64,000 bases of DNA from Sandaracinomonas limnophila (GCF_004005965.1 NZ_SACY01000003.1:1-64000), one strand, 5' to 3'. Shown: positions 25,183 to 36,000, numbered from the stretch's first letter. Notes: a model not told the origin generated them from the sequence alone. Numbers and translations are program-made.

Positions 25183-26217
25183 TTGGAAGACCCTATTAAA
25201 TTAACCTCGTATTCACATGGAGCTGGTTGTGGTTGCAAGATTTCGCCACAAATTTTAGATAAAATAATCCATACCGATGAAAAAATCATTTGGAAGGATT
25301 TATTAGTTGGAAATGAAAGCAAAGATGACGCCGCTGCATTTGATTGGCAAAACGGAGAAGCAGTAATTTCTACCACAGATTTTTTCATGCCAATTGTAGA
25401 CGACCCATTTCATTTTGGAAAAATCGCTGCAACTAATGCCATATCCGATGTGTACGCTATGGGTGGAACTCCCCTTTTAGCAATAGCGATACTGGGTTGG
25501 CCAATAGACAAATTGGCACCTGAAGTAGCAAAAGAGGTTGTAAAGGGAGGTAGAGCTGCTTGTTTAGAGGCAGGAATTCCTTTAGCCGGTGGACATTCAA
25601 TTGACTCCCCTGAACCTATTTTTGGACTTGCAGTAACCGGTAAAGTAAAAAAAGAACATTTAAAACAAAACAATACAGCAAGCCCAAATTGTACGCTATA
25701 CCTAACCAAACCACTGGGAGTAGGCATATTAACAACTGCCCAAAAAAGAAACATTATCGAATCGAAAGATTTAGAAATGGCCATTCAACAAATGGAAGGT
25801 CTCAATAAAATTGGAGCTGTTTTGGGTGGACTAGATTATGTAAAAGCCTTGACAGATGTTACAGGATTTGGTCTATTTGGACACTTGATAGAAATGTGTG
25901 ATGGCTCAGGAATATCTGCAGAAGTAAATCCATTAAATTTCCCAAAACTTCCTAATATTGATTTCTACTTAGAAAAAGAATGCTTTCCAGGCGGCACCAA
26001 AAGAAATTTAGCCTCTTATGAACATCGAATAGAAAACGGGTTGGATGAAAAGCTAAAATATATTGGAGCAGATCCTCAAACCTCAGGAGGTTTATTGATT
26101 GCCATAGAGAATTCTAAAACTCAAGAATTCGAATCTTTGATGCAAACAGAAAATCAAGTGATTTTCAAAATTGGACAAACCATTGAACAAAAAGAAAAAG
26201 CGATATACTTCAAATGA
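25183..26217 (+). CDS. selD: Selenide, water dikinase (SelD)
   Basis: SelD makes selenophosphate from selenide and ATP, the selenium donor for selenocysteine or 2-selenouridine in tRNA. The N-terminal active site GAGCGCKI is present, with cysteine (C16) at the catalytic position rather than selenocysteine, and K19. The glycine-rich AIR-synthase-like core has LAGGHSIDSPEPIFGLAVTG and TDVTGFGLFGHLIEM. The length of 344 residues is normal. The start is TTG 25183; there is no nearby ATG before the conserved segment. It heads a six-gene operon and overlaps the next gene by 4 bp. SelA, SelB or MnmH/SelU are not in the window. Confidence 0.95.
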   Translation: MEDPIKLTSYSHGAGCGCKISPQILDKIIHTDEKIIWKDLLVGNESKDDAAAFDWQNGEAVISTTDFFMPIVDDPFHFGKIAATNAISDVYAMGGTPLLAIAILGWPIDKLAPEVAKEVVKGGRAACLEAGIPLAGGHSIDSPEPIFGLAVTGKVKKEHLKQNNTASPNCTLYLTKPLGVGILTTAQKRNIIESKDLEMAIQQMEGLNKIGAVLGGLDYVKALTDVTGFGLFGHLIEMCDGSGISAEVNPLNFPKLPNIDFYLEKECFPGGTKRNLASYEHRIENGLDEKLKYIGADPQTSGGLLIAIENSKTQEFESLMQTENQVIFKIGQTIEQKEKAIYFK

Positions 26218-26975
26218 AATTATATTTCAGAAAATTAGGTGAACAAGGTACCCCAATCATCATTCTTCACGGAATTTTTGGAAGCTCAGATAATTGGGTA
26301 AACATCGGAAAAGTACTTGCGGAAACTCACCAAGTGTTCCTGCTCGACCAACGAAATCACGGGCAAAGTCCTTGGTCTGATGAATTTGATTATATGGTCA
26401 TGGCCGCAGATTTAAAAGAATTCATTGAAGACCATCAATTGCAAAACCCCATATTAATTGGACACTCCATGGGTGGAAAAGTTGTGATGCAATTTGAACT
26501 AAATTATCCCGCCTTAGCCCAAAAAGTAATCATTGTAGATATTGCTCCAAAATACTACCCTGTGCATCATACACAAATTTTAAATGGCTTGAATTCACTG
26601 GATTTAAAAAATCTTCAATCGAGAACAGAAGCTAATGAGCATTTGAAACGATTTGAGGAAAAGGAAGGAGTGCGACAATTTCTATTAAAAAATCTTTACA
26701 GAAATTCTGAAAACGAATTTGCTTTTAGAATCAATTTGAAAGTCATTACCAAAAACATTGATGTGGTTGGACATGAATTATTCATTAAAAATCCGTCTGA
26801 AACTTTCACCTATTTCATTAAAGGCTCCGACTCGCATTATATTTTACCAGAAGACGAAAGATATATATCCGAAATTTTTCCCAATTTTGAAATCATCGAA
26901 ATTACTAATGCTGGGCATTGGGTACAAGCCGACCAACCAGAGGCATTTGTAAAAGCCGTTCAACAAATTCTATGA
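26214..26975 (+). CDS. Alpha/beta-fold hydrolase (YbfF-like esterase)
   Basis: The 253-residue alpha/beta hydrolase has the oxyanion-hole motif LHGIFGSSDNW at residues 18-28, DQRNHGQSP, the nucleophile elbow GHSMGGKV near residue 83, and the C-terminal His in NAGHWVQADQP. All catalytic elements are visible. It is closest in pattern to YbfF-type esterases acting on short acyl or acyl-CoA esters, but the substrate cannot be told. It overlaps selD (4 bp) and the next gene (ATGA at 26972-26975). Confidence 0.88.
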   Translation: MKLYFRKLGEQGTPIIILHGIFGSSDNWVNIGKVLAETHQVFLLDQRNHGQSPWSDEFDYMVMAADLKEFIEDHQLQNPILIGHSMGGKVVMQFELNYPALAQKVIIVDIAPKYYPVHHTQILNGLNSLDLKNLQSRTEANEHLKRFEEKEGVRQFLLKNLYRNSENEFAFRINLKVITKNIDVVGHELFIKNPSETFTYFIKGSDSHYILPEDERYISEIFPNFEIIEITNAGHWVQADQPEAFVKAVQQIL

Positions 26976-27676
26976 AACTAGTACTGATTCCTTGTCCAAT
27001 TGCTGAAAACACCGTCCAAGGCACCTTGCCTGCAGAGATTAAAGAGGCAATTCTTGCTTGCAAACATTTTTTGGTGGAAAACACCAGAACTGCAAGACGA
27101 TTTATCAGTGAATTAAAATTGGGAATCAATATAGAGGATTTAGAATTTTTTGAGTTGACCAAAGAGAGCAAAACTGCTGATATCCGAAAAATCTTAAATC
27201 AATGGAAGCAAAACCATTGCAAATTAGCTGGTGTGATTTCAGAAGCTGGGTGCCCGGGTGTTGCTGACCCTGGAGCTATGGCCTGCCAATTGGCACATGA
27301 AATGAATATTGAAGTAGAACCACTTGTAGGGCCATCTTCAATTTTATTAGCCCTGATGGCATCTGGATTCTCCGGACAAAGTTTTGCCTTTCATGGATAC
27401 CTCCCAATTGAACGCCCCAATCGCATTCGAAAAATTGAAAATTTAGAAAAGGATGTTCAAATAAAAGGACAAACTCAGATTTTCATGGAAACACCTTATC
27501 GCAATAATGGATTGTTAGAGGACCTACTTCAAACTTGCCATCCCGACTCCCTTTTAAGTATTTCTTGCGAGGTAAAAGGACAAGATGGGTTTTCCAAAAC
27601 CAAGAAAATTCAGGATTGGAAAAAGCAACTTCCTGATTTACACAAAAAACCAACCATCTTTTTATTAGGCAGGTAA
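26972..27676 (+). CDS. RsmI-like SAM-dependent methyltransferase (tetrapyrrole methylase fold)
   Basis: The protein has the tetrapyrrole-methylase fold used by RsmI, which 2'-O-methylates C1402 of 16S rRNA. Visible motifs are LIPCPIAENT near the N-terminus, ISEAGCPGVADPGAMACQLAH near residues 89-109, VEPLVGPSSILLALMASGFSG and FMETPYRNNGLLEDL. The N-terminal motif differs from canonical RsmI, as in the second RsmI-like paralogue often seen in Bacteroidota, so the target may differ. I start it at ATG 26972 (234 residues), which overlaps the hydrolase stop as ATGA; an upstream frame extension lies inside that gene. Confidence 0.85.
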   Translation: MKLVLIPCPIAENTVQGTLPAEIKEAILACKHFLVENTRTARRFISELKLGINIEDLEFFELTKESKTADIRKILNQWKQNHCKLAGVISEAGCPGVADPGAMACQLAHEMNIEVEPLVGPSSILLALMASGFSGQSFAFHGYLPIERPNRIRKIENLEKDVQIKGQTQIFMETPYRNNGLLEDLLQTCHPDSLLSISCEVKGQDGFSKTKKIQDWKKQLPDLHKKPTIFLLGR

Positions 27677-27712
27677 TTTTATATTTCCATTATTTTTTGC
27701 AAATTTCAACAA

Positions 27713-28357
27713 ATGATTCAAGTTCAAACTTTTTGCTTCAACGCTTTTCAAGAAAACACCTACCTTGTTTGGAACGAACAAAACGAAGGACTCATCATTG
27801 ACCCGGGTTGTTATACCTTCGAAGAAAGACAAAAATTGAGGGATTTTATTGCTGAAAAGGATATCACACCCCTTGCTATCATCAATACACATGCCCATGT
27901 AGATCATGTATTGGGAGTGCAAGCCCTAAAAGAGATTTACAAAATTCCCTTCGGATTACATCCAAAAGATTTTATACTCTTACAAAATGTAAAAGAACGA
28001 GCAGAATTTTACGGATTTCCACATTACCAAGAACCCTCAGTAGATTTTGAATTAACTGAGGGAGAATTGAAGAATTTAGGAAATTTTTCAGGAAAAGTTT
28101 TATTTGTCCCTGGTCACGCTCCTGGACACGTTGCATTTTATTTTGAAGAAGATAAAATATTACTTTCGGGAGACGTGTTATTCAGAAGAAGTATTGGTCG
28201 AACAGATTTTCCTTTATGTAATCATGATGACCTTTTAAAAAGTATTCAGACCCAATTTTATACTCTCCCAGACGACATTTTAGTTTATCCAGGACACGGA
28301 GGGACAACTTTGATGGGAGATGAAAAAAGGTTAAATCCATTCGTACGAAAACAATGA
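27713..28357 (+). CDS. MBL-fold metallo-hydrolase (glyoxalase II-like)
   Basis: The 214-residue metallo-beta-lactamase-fold hydrolase has the zinc motif THAHVDH (HxHxDH) near residues 60-66. Further ligands are in VPGHAPGHV, LLSGDVLF and VYPGHGG. It resembles hydroxyacylglutathione hydrolase-like proteins but lacks the C-terminal glutathione-binding domain of true GloB. The physiological thioester substrate is unknown. It ends with an ATGA overlap on pssA. Confidence 0.9.
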   Translation: MIQVQTFCFNAFQENTYLVWNEQNEGLIIDPGCYTFEERQKLRDFIAEKDITPLAIINTHAHVDHVLGVQALKEIYKIPFGLHPKDFILLQNVKERAEFYGFPHYQEPSVDFELTEGELKNLGNFSGKVLFVPGHAPGHVAFYFEEDKILLSGDVLFRRSIGRTDFPLCNHDDLLKSIQTQFYTLPDDILVYPGHGGTTLMGDEKRLNPFVRKQ

Positions 28358-29076
28358 GTTTGAAAAAAGAAATTCCTAATTTATTAACCCTATCTAACCT
28401 CTTGGCAGGTTGCTTAGGATTGGTTTTTGTGATGCAAAACAATTTGCTCGCTGCCTCGTATTGCATTGGCATTTCCCTTGTTTTCGACTTCTTTGATGGT
28501 TTCCTTGCCAGATTATTAAGCGCCTACTCCGAAATTGGCAAACAATTAGATTCTTTGGCCGATATGGTTTCCTTTGGGGTCTTACCAAGTTTCATATTAT
28601 TAGGATTGGTTGAAAATTCATGTACCAGCCTATGTTATTACGGTATTGGTGGCTTCTATAAACCCTATATGGTGTTTTTATTAGCCTTGGCATCTTGTTA
28701 CCGATTGGCAAAATTTAACATTGATACTCGACAAACTGATCAATTCATCGGAGTTCCAACTCCTGCTAATGGACTACTTATTGCTTCAATCCCATTAATA
28801 TTACATTTCCAACCTGAATATAGCCAATACTTTTTAAGCTTCAACGGACTTTTGATATATGCCGTATTGATGAGTTATTTATTGGTTTCTGAATTACCTT
28901 TAATGGCCTTTAAATTCAAGTCGTTTGGGTGGTCGGAAAATCAAATGCGATACATTTTTTTAATTTTCTGTGTCATAAGCGTAATATTCCTTAAATTTGT
29001 AGCTATTCCAGTTTTGGTCGTTTGTTATATTCTATTGTCTGGAATTCAATTTATCTTTAATAGTCAAAAAAAATGA
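28354..29076 (+). CDS. pssA: CDP-diacylglycerol--serine O-phosphatidyltransferase
   Basis: This integral membrane CDP-alcohol phosphatidyltransferase makes phosphatidylserine, the precursor of phosphatidylethanolamine. The family signature DG(x)2AR(x)8G(x)3D(x)3D is complete near residues 47-70 (FFDGFLARLL, then GKQLDSLAD). Six or more hydrophobic helices follow, and residues 125-135 contain GVPTPANGL, typical of the PssA subfamily. The length of 240 residues is normal. It is coupled to both neighbours by ATGA overlaps (28354-28357 and 29073-29076). The decarboxylase (psd) is not nearby. Confidence 0.93.
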   Translation: MSLKKEIPNLLTLSNLLAGCLGLVFVMQNNLLAASYCIGISLVFDFFDGFLARLLSAYSEIGKQLDSLADMVSFGVLPSFILLGLVENSCTSLCYYGIGGFYKPYMVFLLALASCYRLAKFNIDTRQTDQFIGVPTPANGLLIASIPLILHFQPEYSQYFLSFNGLLIYAVLMSYLLVSELPLMAFKFKSFGWSENQMRYIFLIFCVISVIFLKFVAIPVLVVCYILLSGIQFIFNSQKK

Positions 29077-29324
29077 AGTTTTTAGCAGAAATTAATGTAA
29101 TGCCTCAAAAGGAAATCCTAGATCCACAAGGTAAGGCCGTAAAAATTGGTCTTCAAAATTTAGGAATCAATCAAGTTTCAGATGCACGAATTGGCAAGCA
29201 TATCCAATTACAATTGGAAGCTGGTTCTGAAGCAGAGGCAAATCAAATCGTTACAGATGCCTGCAAAAAATTGTTAGCAAATATCATCATGGAAGAATTT
29301 GAATTCAAATTAATCCAATTGTAA
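29073..29324 (+). CDS. purS: Phosphoribosylformylglycinamidine synthase subunit PurS
   Basis: PurS is the small subunit that bridges PurQ and PurL in the fourth step of purine synthesis. The 83-residue protein begins KFLAEINVMPQKEILDPQGKA and contains GKHIQLQLEAGSEAEA, both typical. The start overlaps pssA as ATGA. PurQ and PurL are not in the window, so the complex is encoded at dispersed loci. The stop codon abuts the stop of the convergent CoA-binding protein gene. Confidence 0.92.
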   Translation: MKFLAEINVMPQKEILDPQGKAVKIGLQNLGINQVSDARIGKHIQLQLEAGSEAEANQIVTDACKKLLANIIMEEFEFKLIQL

Positions 29325-29678
29325 TTAAAATTGGCCTGTATGCAATAATACAAGCGTACAGGCTTCTTCTACTTGAATACCTAAAGCCTCTAATTCCTCC
29401 TCCAATGTAGGATTTTCAGTTCCTGGATTAAATATCACACGTTTAGGTTTTAAAACTTTAAGATAATCAAGTAATCCTTCTTGATTTTTAGGTCCAACAT
29501 ACAAGGTTACTGTATCTACTGGCTCAAATTGTTTTTGTTTATGAATGGGGTAACCAAAAAGATTGCCGTCACGATGGCCCACCAAAACAATTTCATGCTT
29601 ATATTTCAACAACAAATCTGCAGCTTTATAAGCATATCTTTCTGGGTTTTCTGAGGCACCGTATACTAAAACTTTCAT
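29325..29678 (-). CDS. CoA-binding domain protein (YccU-like)
   Basis: The 117-residue single-domain Rossmann-like protein has VLVYGASENPERYAYKAADLL at the N-terminus, VTLYVGPKNQEGLLDYL in the middle and FNPGTENPTLEEE toward the end, all matching the CoA-binding YccU/DUF family. The function is not known. It is convergent with purS with no spacing and divergent from the AsmA-like gene. Confidence 0.85.
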   Translation of the reverse strand: MKVLVYGASENPERYAYKAADLLLKYKHEIVLVGHRDGNLFGYPIHKQKQFEPVDTVTLYVGPKNQEGLLDYLKVLKPKRVIFNPGTENPTLEEELEALGIQVEEACTLVLLHTGQF

Positions 29679-29706
29679 ACCTTTGTTTTAAAATAAATTC
29701 ACTAAT

Positions 29707-32115
29707 ATGTTCAAAAAAATCATTGGCTATTTTTCAGCTTTTTTACTTAGCATCTTACTCCTTTCATTCATTTTAGGATGGATTTACCAAGGCAAAATAA
29801 AAGAAAAGGCCATTAGCGAAATAAACAAAAAACTAGAGGCAAAAGTTCAAATAGAAGATGTTTCAGTAGGCATTTTCCGCAGTTTCCCGAATGCCAATAT
29901 TCAATTACAAAATCTTAAAATTATTGGGATAAATGAGTTCAAAAACGACACATTGGCAAACATATCCAATTTTAAGTTAGAAATAAACCTGTGGAAATTC
30001 ATCAGTGCCAATCAGGTTATCATAAAAGAAATTGCAATTGAAAAAGCAAAAATCAAATTACATATTCTTAAAAACGGGAAAGCAAATTGGGATATAAGTA
30101 AAAAAACAACACAAGAAACCACTACGAGTGAAAGTCCCTTACAAATTGCCCTTCAATACTATCAATTAAAAGAATCTGAAATAATTTATCTAGATGAATC
30201 CAGAAACTTCGAGACCCATCTAATAGGATTAAACCATTTGGGGAAAGGTGATTTTCAAAATGAGGTATTTGATTTGCAAACAGAAACAGAGGTTGAACAT
30301 TGGGATTTAGCTTTTTTAGGCAAGCCAATTTTCAGTGGAATCAGAGCCCAATTAGAAGCCCCAATTTCCATGAATTTCAAACAAATGGAATTCAAGTTCA
30401 CCAACAATACCCTTCTACTAAATGAATTACCCATTGAGTTTTCTTATTCAGTTGCCATGCCAAATGAAAACATGAAAATGGATTTCACCTTTAAAGCAGC
30501 CAAAACTGAAATCAAAAATCTGTTTTCAATTATACCCTCCTTATACAAAAATGATTTCGAAAAACTAAAGGCAAATGGAGAGTTTCATTTGAATGGTTCA
30601 ATGAATGGAATTTTAAACGATACGCAAATTCCAAATTTCAACATCAAATTAGCTCTTAATAATGCCAATTTAGCCTATGAGGGTAAACCTGACAAAATCA
30701 GCAATTTGCAAGTTGGCTTCGAGGCAAACAACCCAACTGGGAAAGTTGAAAATACTGAAATTCACATTGCTCCTTTTTCCACGCTTGTTAACCAAAATAA
30801 GTTAAATGGTGAATTGCATATTAAACATCCGACAGGTGACCCTATTTTAAACGGAAACATCAAAGGAGACATTGATTTACAATCATTATATCGATTTTTT
30901 AGTAAAGAAAACTTGAGCTATTCTGGCAAAATGTATGCTGACATACAATTCGATGGGCAATTGAGTCAATTGAAAAAGGGAAAAGGAAAAGTTTCAGGAA
31001 AGGCAGTTGTGGAGAATTTCAAAGGAAAATACCAAAACCAAAGCATTGAAATGGCTAAATTAATTGGAAATTTCAGCCCACAAAAAGTACAAATTCAAAC
31101 AAGTGTAAATTACTTGCAAACCCTTTTCCATGTAAAAGGTAGCATTGAAAATGTATTTGGTTACCTAATTAAAGGGGAAGATTTTACAAGTAAGGTTGGA
31201 ATTGATGTCAAATCTCTTTCCATTCCAAAGGCATTTGAGAATATAGCTTTAGTGCAAAAATATTTACCCATTGCAGGATCGCTTCAGGGGGATATTGCAA
31301 CTTCATTCAATTTTTCTGGAAATTTCAATTCCAAATTTGACTTAATACTTCCTTCTGTAAATGCTGAAGGAATCTTAAATACTGGACAAATTGAGGCAAA
31401 AGGTTCTGAAATTTTAAACAAAATTATTACCCTAAGCAATTGGAAAGGACAAAATCAAATATCTCTCAATCCTACTAAAATGAACTTTGTGATAAAAGAT
31501 GGATTTTTGATTTTCAAACCTTTTGACATCCATACCAATTTTGGACAATTCGCAGTTTCTGGAAAAAATGGTTTAAATCAAAGTTTAGCCTATTCGATTC
31601 AAACAGAAATACCTGTTGAAAAGCTTGGTAATAAATGGTTAACACAGTTGAATGAAAAATTCATAAACCTAATTCCAGGAGGTCAAAAACCCACTATTAA
31701 AGGTAATATTCCTTTTGAAATAAACATTAGCGGTACTATCCCTAAACCACTTATTCAAGCGGGTTTATCGAAATCCTATTTAGATAAATTTAATGCAAAG
31801 GATATACAGCAGGCCATTCAAAATGTTGTCAAATCTGAAATCAAAAAACAAAAAAATAAGGCAATAGAGGAAGCTCAACGATTGGCAGACCAAGAGATGG
31901 CTAAAGCTCGGGAAGAAGCAGAGCGAATTAAAGGTATTGCCTACGCAGAAGCAGATAAATTGGTGGAACAAGCTGGCAATCCTTTGGCAAAATTTGCAGC
32001 CCAAAAATTAGCAGATAAATTAAAAAGAGAAGCCGATAAAAAAGTAGAGAAAATTTTGCAAGATGCCCAGGACAGAGCCAATGAAAAAATAGAAAAAGCC
32101 AAATCCCTAGAATAA
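29707..32115 (+). CDS. AsmA family envelope protein with C-terminal coiled coil
   Basis: The 802-residue protein has an N-terminal membrane anchor (residues 6-25) followed by an AsmA-type domain (KLEAKVQIEDVSVGIFRSFPNANIQLQNLKI). Long repeats of beta-strands follow, as expected for the bridge-like AsmA/VPS13-like fold that may carry phospholipids between membranes. The last 100 residues form a charged Lys/Glu/Ala coiled coil containing EEAQRLADQEMAKAREEAE. The exact role is unknown. Its stop region overlaps the convergent metF by 9 bp. Confidence 0.85.
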   Translation: MFKKIIGYFSAFLLSILLLSFILGWIYQGKIKEKAISEINKKLEAKVQIEDVSVGIFRSFPNANIQLQNLKIIGINEFKNDTLANISNFKLEINLWKFISANQVIIKEIAIEKAKIKLHILKNGKANWDISKKTTQETTTSESPLQIALQYYQLKESEIIYLDESRNFETHLIGLNHLGKGDFQNEVFDLQTETEVEHWDLAFLGKPIFSGIRAQLEAPISMNFKQMEFKFTNNTLLLNELPIEFSYSVAMPNENMKMDFTFKAAKTEIKNLFSIIPSLYKNDFEKLKANGEFHLNGSMNGILNDTQIPNFNIKLALNNANLAYEGKPDKISNLQVGFEANNPTGKVENTEIHIAPFSTLVNQNKLNGELHIKHPTGDPILNGNIKGDIDLQSLYRFFSKENLSYSGKMYADIQFDGQLSQLKKGKGKVSGKAVVENFKGKYQNQSIEMAKLIGNFSPQKVQIQTSVNYLQTLFHVKGSIENVFGYLIKGEDFTSKVGIDVKSLSIPKAFENIALVQKYLPIAGSLQGDIATSFNFSGNFNSKFDLILPSVNAEGILNTGQIEAKGSEILNKIITLSNWKGQNQISLNPTKMNFVIKDGFLIFKPFDIHTNFGQFAVSGKNGLNQSLAYSIQTEIPVEKLGNKWLTQLNEKFINLIPGGQKPTIKGNIPFEINISGTIPKPLIQAGLSKSYLDKFNAKDIQQAIQNVVKSEIKKQKNKAIEEAQRLADQEMAKAREEAERIKGIAYAEADKLVEQAGNPLAKFAAQKLADKLKREADKKVEKILQDAQDRANEKIEKAKSLE

Positions 32116-32124
32116 GGATTTGGC
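32098..32124. other. Hairpin overlapping both convergent stop codons
   Basis: GCCAAATCC (32098-32106) pairs perfectly with GGATTTGGC (32116-32124) around a 9-nt loop. It lies over the 3' ends of the AsmA-like gene and metF, which overlap. There is no T-run, but it may help end or stabilise both mRNAs. Confidence 0.6.
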
Positions 32125-33060
32125 AATTGCTTGTACGTTATCTGATTTACTCATGGTGTAAAAATGTAGCGCTGGCACACCAGCTTGCATTAATTCACGC
32201 CCTTGAGCAATTGTCCACTCAATACCCACTTGCTTAATTTGCTCTGGTGCGGTACATGCCTTCACCGCTTTTTGTAAATCTTCTGGAATATCTAAAAAGA
32301 AAATTTCAGGTAATATTTGAAGCTGACGAGCCGTGGACAAAGGTTTTAGACCCGGAATAATAGGCACATTGATTCCGATTGCCCTACATTTGTCTACAAA
32401 ATCAAAATATTTTCGATTGTCGAAAAACATTTGCGTCACAATATAATCAGCACCTGCATCCACTTTTCTCTTAAGGTTTTGTAAATCTTCCTCCAAAGAA
32501 ATTGCTTCAAAATGTTTTTCAGGATAACCCGCCACTCCTACACAAAAATTGGTAGGAAAGGATTCGGTTTCTTCGTACAACAATTTACCTTGATTCATGG
32601 CTGAAATTTGCTCCACCAATTCATTGGCGAATGCATGTCCACCCGATTTAGGTATGAAATGGGTTTCCCCTTTTTCTTGGTCACCTCGAAGTGCCAAAAT
32701 ATTTTCAATGCCCAAATAATGTAAATCAATTAAGAAATCCTCTGTTTCTTCTTTCGTAAATCCTCCACAAATTACATGCGGAACAGCCTCAACTTTGAAT
32801 TTCTGCATGATTGCAGCACAAATCCCTAATGTTCCAGGTCGCTTACGTATAGGTATTCTTTTGGTTTCACCATTTACCTCTTTCGTAATATATTCTTCCC
32901 TGTGGTAGGTAACCTCAATAAATGGAGGATTGAATTCCATTAATGGTTCTATATTCTGCATCAAATCGCCAAAATTTGAACCTTTCATCGGTGGAATAAT
33001 CTCCAATGAAAACAATGTTTTCCCCTTAGCCTGATTAAAATATTCGGTAATTTTTGTCAT
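32107..33060 (-). CDS. metF: Methylenetetrahydrofolate reductase
   Basis: MetF is an FAD enzyme that reduces 5,10-methylene-THF to 5-methyl-THF, the methyl donor for MetH. The TIM-barrel signature residues are visible: FSLEIIPP near residue 19, FIEVTYH near residue 48, LALRGDQ near residue 123 and GADYIVTQMFFDN near residue 203. The length of 317 residues is normal. It lies 3 bp after the metH stop on the same strand, so reductase and methyltransferase are made together. Confidence 0.96.
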   Translation of the reverse strand: MTKITEYFNQAKGKTLFSLEIIPPMKGSNFGDLMQNIEPLMEFNPPFIEVTYHREEYITKEVNGETKRIPIRKRPGTLGICAAIMQKFKVEAVPHVICGGFTKEETEDFLIDLHYLGIENILALRGDQEKGETHFIPKSGGHAFANELVEQISAMNQGKLLYEETESFPTNFCVGVAGYPEKHFEAISLEEDLQNLKRKVDAGADYIVTQMFFDNRKYFDFVDKCRAIGINVPIIPGLKPLSTARQLQILPEIFFLDIPEDLQKAVKACTAPEQIKQVGIEWTIAQGRELMQAGVPALHFYTMSKSDNVQAIAKSLF

Positions 33061-33063
33061 TTT

Positions 33064-36000
33064 CTATTGATAATTTAAGACAGGACTCAACCACTTCTCA
33101 ACTTCCTCAATGCTCATCCCCTTGCGTTTGGCATAATCCTCCACTTGGTCTTTTGCAATTTTACCCAATCCAAAATAAGTACTTTGAGGGTGTGAGAAAT
33201 AAAAACCTGAAACAGAAGAAGCTGGATACATTGCTAAACTTTCTGTTAAAGAAATCCCTGTCATTTCTTCTACATTCAACAATTCGAATAATCGAACCTT
33301 TTCGGTATGGTCGGGACAAGCAGGGTACCCTGGTGCTGGACGAATCCCTTGGTATTTTTCTGAAATCAATTCTTCATTTTGAAAAGCTTCATTGGCTGCA
33401 TAGCCCCAATATTCTTTACGTACTTTTTCATGTAAATATTCAGCAAAAGCCTCCGCCAAACGGTCAGCCAATGCTTTTAACATAATGCTGTTATAATCGT
33501 CATGCGTTTTTTCAAATTCTGCTAATTTGGTTTCAATCCCAAATCCGGTAGAAACAGCAAATGCTCCAATGTAATCGACATCTGCCTCCAAAGGAGCAAC
33601 AAAATCACTTATACATAAATTGGGTAAACTTGCTGCTTTTTGTCCTTGTTGTCTCAAATGATGCAACCATTTACTTGAATCAGATTTAGCATCATTTGTT
33701 TGAATTTCGTAATTCAAGTGAATATGTTCACCATGTTTTTCACAAGGTACGGTTTGCGATTTTTCTACAAAATCATGCAAAATGATATCATCACCAAATG
33801 AGTTTGCCGGGAAAAATCCTACAGCAGCATTGGCTGATAACCATTTTTCAGCAATAATTTGCTTCAACATCGCTTCTGCATCCGCAAAAAGCTTTTTTGC
33901 CTCCTCTCCAACAATCGGATTATCAAATATTTTTGGGTATTTGCCCGATAATTGCCAAGTTGAGAAAAATGGTGTCCAATCGATATAAGGAACCAATTGT
34001 TCAATTGGGAAATCTTTTAAATATTTCGTTCCTAAAAAGCTTGGCTTTTTAGCCTTAAACCCAGTCCAATCAATCGATTTTTGCTTATCCCTTGCTTGTT
34101 GAATTGTCAAATAATTTTTATCCTGCTGGCGATTCGCGTGGGCTTCGCGCAATTCAGCATATTCACTTTTAATTTCTTGATAAATCTCTTTCTGAGTTAA
34201 TTCACTCTGAAGTAATCTACCAGCTACTGGCACTGACCTTGAAGCATCTAAGACATGAATTACAGGTCCCGAATAATGTGGATCAATCTTAACCGCCGTA
34301 TGTATACGTGAGGTTGTTGCTCCACCAATTAACAATGGAATAGTTAAGCCTTGTCGCTCCATTTCTTTGGCCACATAAACCATTTCATCTAAACTTGGAG
34401 TAATCAATCCAGAAAGTCCAATAATATCAACTTGATGCTCTTTAGCTGCTGCTAAAATCTTATCGCATGGCACCATAACTCCCAAATCAATGATTTCGAA
34501 ATTATTACAAGCCAAAACAACACCCACAATATTTTTACCAATATCATGCACATCCCCTTTCACTGTAGCCAATAAAATTTTACCAGCCGAAGAACTACCA
34601 GTACCTTCTTTTTCAGCTTCAATAAATGGCAACAAATAAGCAACTGCCTTTTTCATTACGCGGGCCGACTTCACTACCTGCGGCAAGAACATCTTTCCTT
34701 CTCCAAATAAATCACCCACTACATTCATTCCGTCCATCAAAGGGCCTTCAATCACCTGTATTGGTTTTTCTGCTTGTTGACGAGCCTCCTCAACATCCTC
34801 ATCAATAAATTCAGTCAAACCTTTGATCAAGGCATGTTCTAAACGCTTATTAACAGGTAAATTTCTCCATTCTAAATCCACAACCACTTCCTTAGAAGTC
34901 GATTTTACCGTTTCGGCAAAATTTACTAGTTTTTCAGTTGCTTCATTGTTTTTATTCATCAACACATCTTCGCATAAATCACGCAAAGGCTGTGGGATAT
35001 CGTCATAAACTCCTAACTGTCCAGCATTCACAATACCCATATCCATACCAGCTTTAATGGCATGGTATAAAAATACCGTGTGCATCGCTTCACGCACAGG
35101 CTCATTTCCTCTGAATGAGAAGGAAATATTTGAAACCCCACCCGAAACTTTCGCTAAAGGCAGATTTTGCTTGATCCAACGCGTGGCATTGATGAAATCG
35201 TTGGCATAATTGTTATGCTCTTCAATTCCGGTGGCAACGGTTAAAATATTGGGATCGAAAATGATATCTTGTGCAGGGAATCCAACTTTTTCAGTTAAAA
35301 TCTTGTAAGCACGAGAACATATTTCAATTCTTCTTTCGTAACTATCTGCTTGTCCTGTTTCATCAAAAGCCATCACCACTGCAGAGGCACCATAACTTTT
35401 AATTTCATGTGCCAATTCAATGAATCGCTCCTCTCCTTCTTTTAAGGAAATAGAATTGACAATAGATTTACCTTGAACACATTTCAAACCTGCTTCAATC
35501 ACTTCCCATTTCGATGAATCAATCATCAAGGGTAATTTGGCAATATCAGGCTCTGCCATCAACAAATTCAAGAATTTAGGCATCATGGCAACACCATCAA
35601 TCATTCCCTCATCCAAATTGATATCCAATATCTGCGCTCCACCTTCCACTTGATCTCTGGCAATTTGAATTGCTTCCTCGAAATTCTCCTCTCTGATCAA
35701 TCGAGCAAATTTCTTAGAACCTGTCACATTACATCTTTCACCCACATTCACAAAATTTGTCAAAGGACTAATTTCCAATGGCTCCAATCCAGATAATTTC
35801 TGGTTATCATTTTGAGCAGGAATTTGATGTGGTTGATATTTTGCAGCAGCGTCAGCAATTAATTTGATATGAGCGGGGGTTGTTCCACAACAACCACCAA
35901 TGATATTTACTAATCCATTTTTCAAAAAGTCCCCAACAATAACAGCCATTTCTTCTGGACTCTGATCGTACTCTCCCATTTCATTCGGCAATCCAGCATT

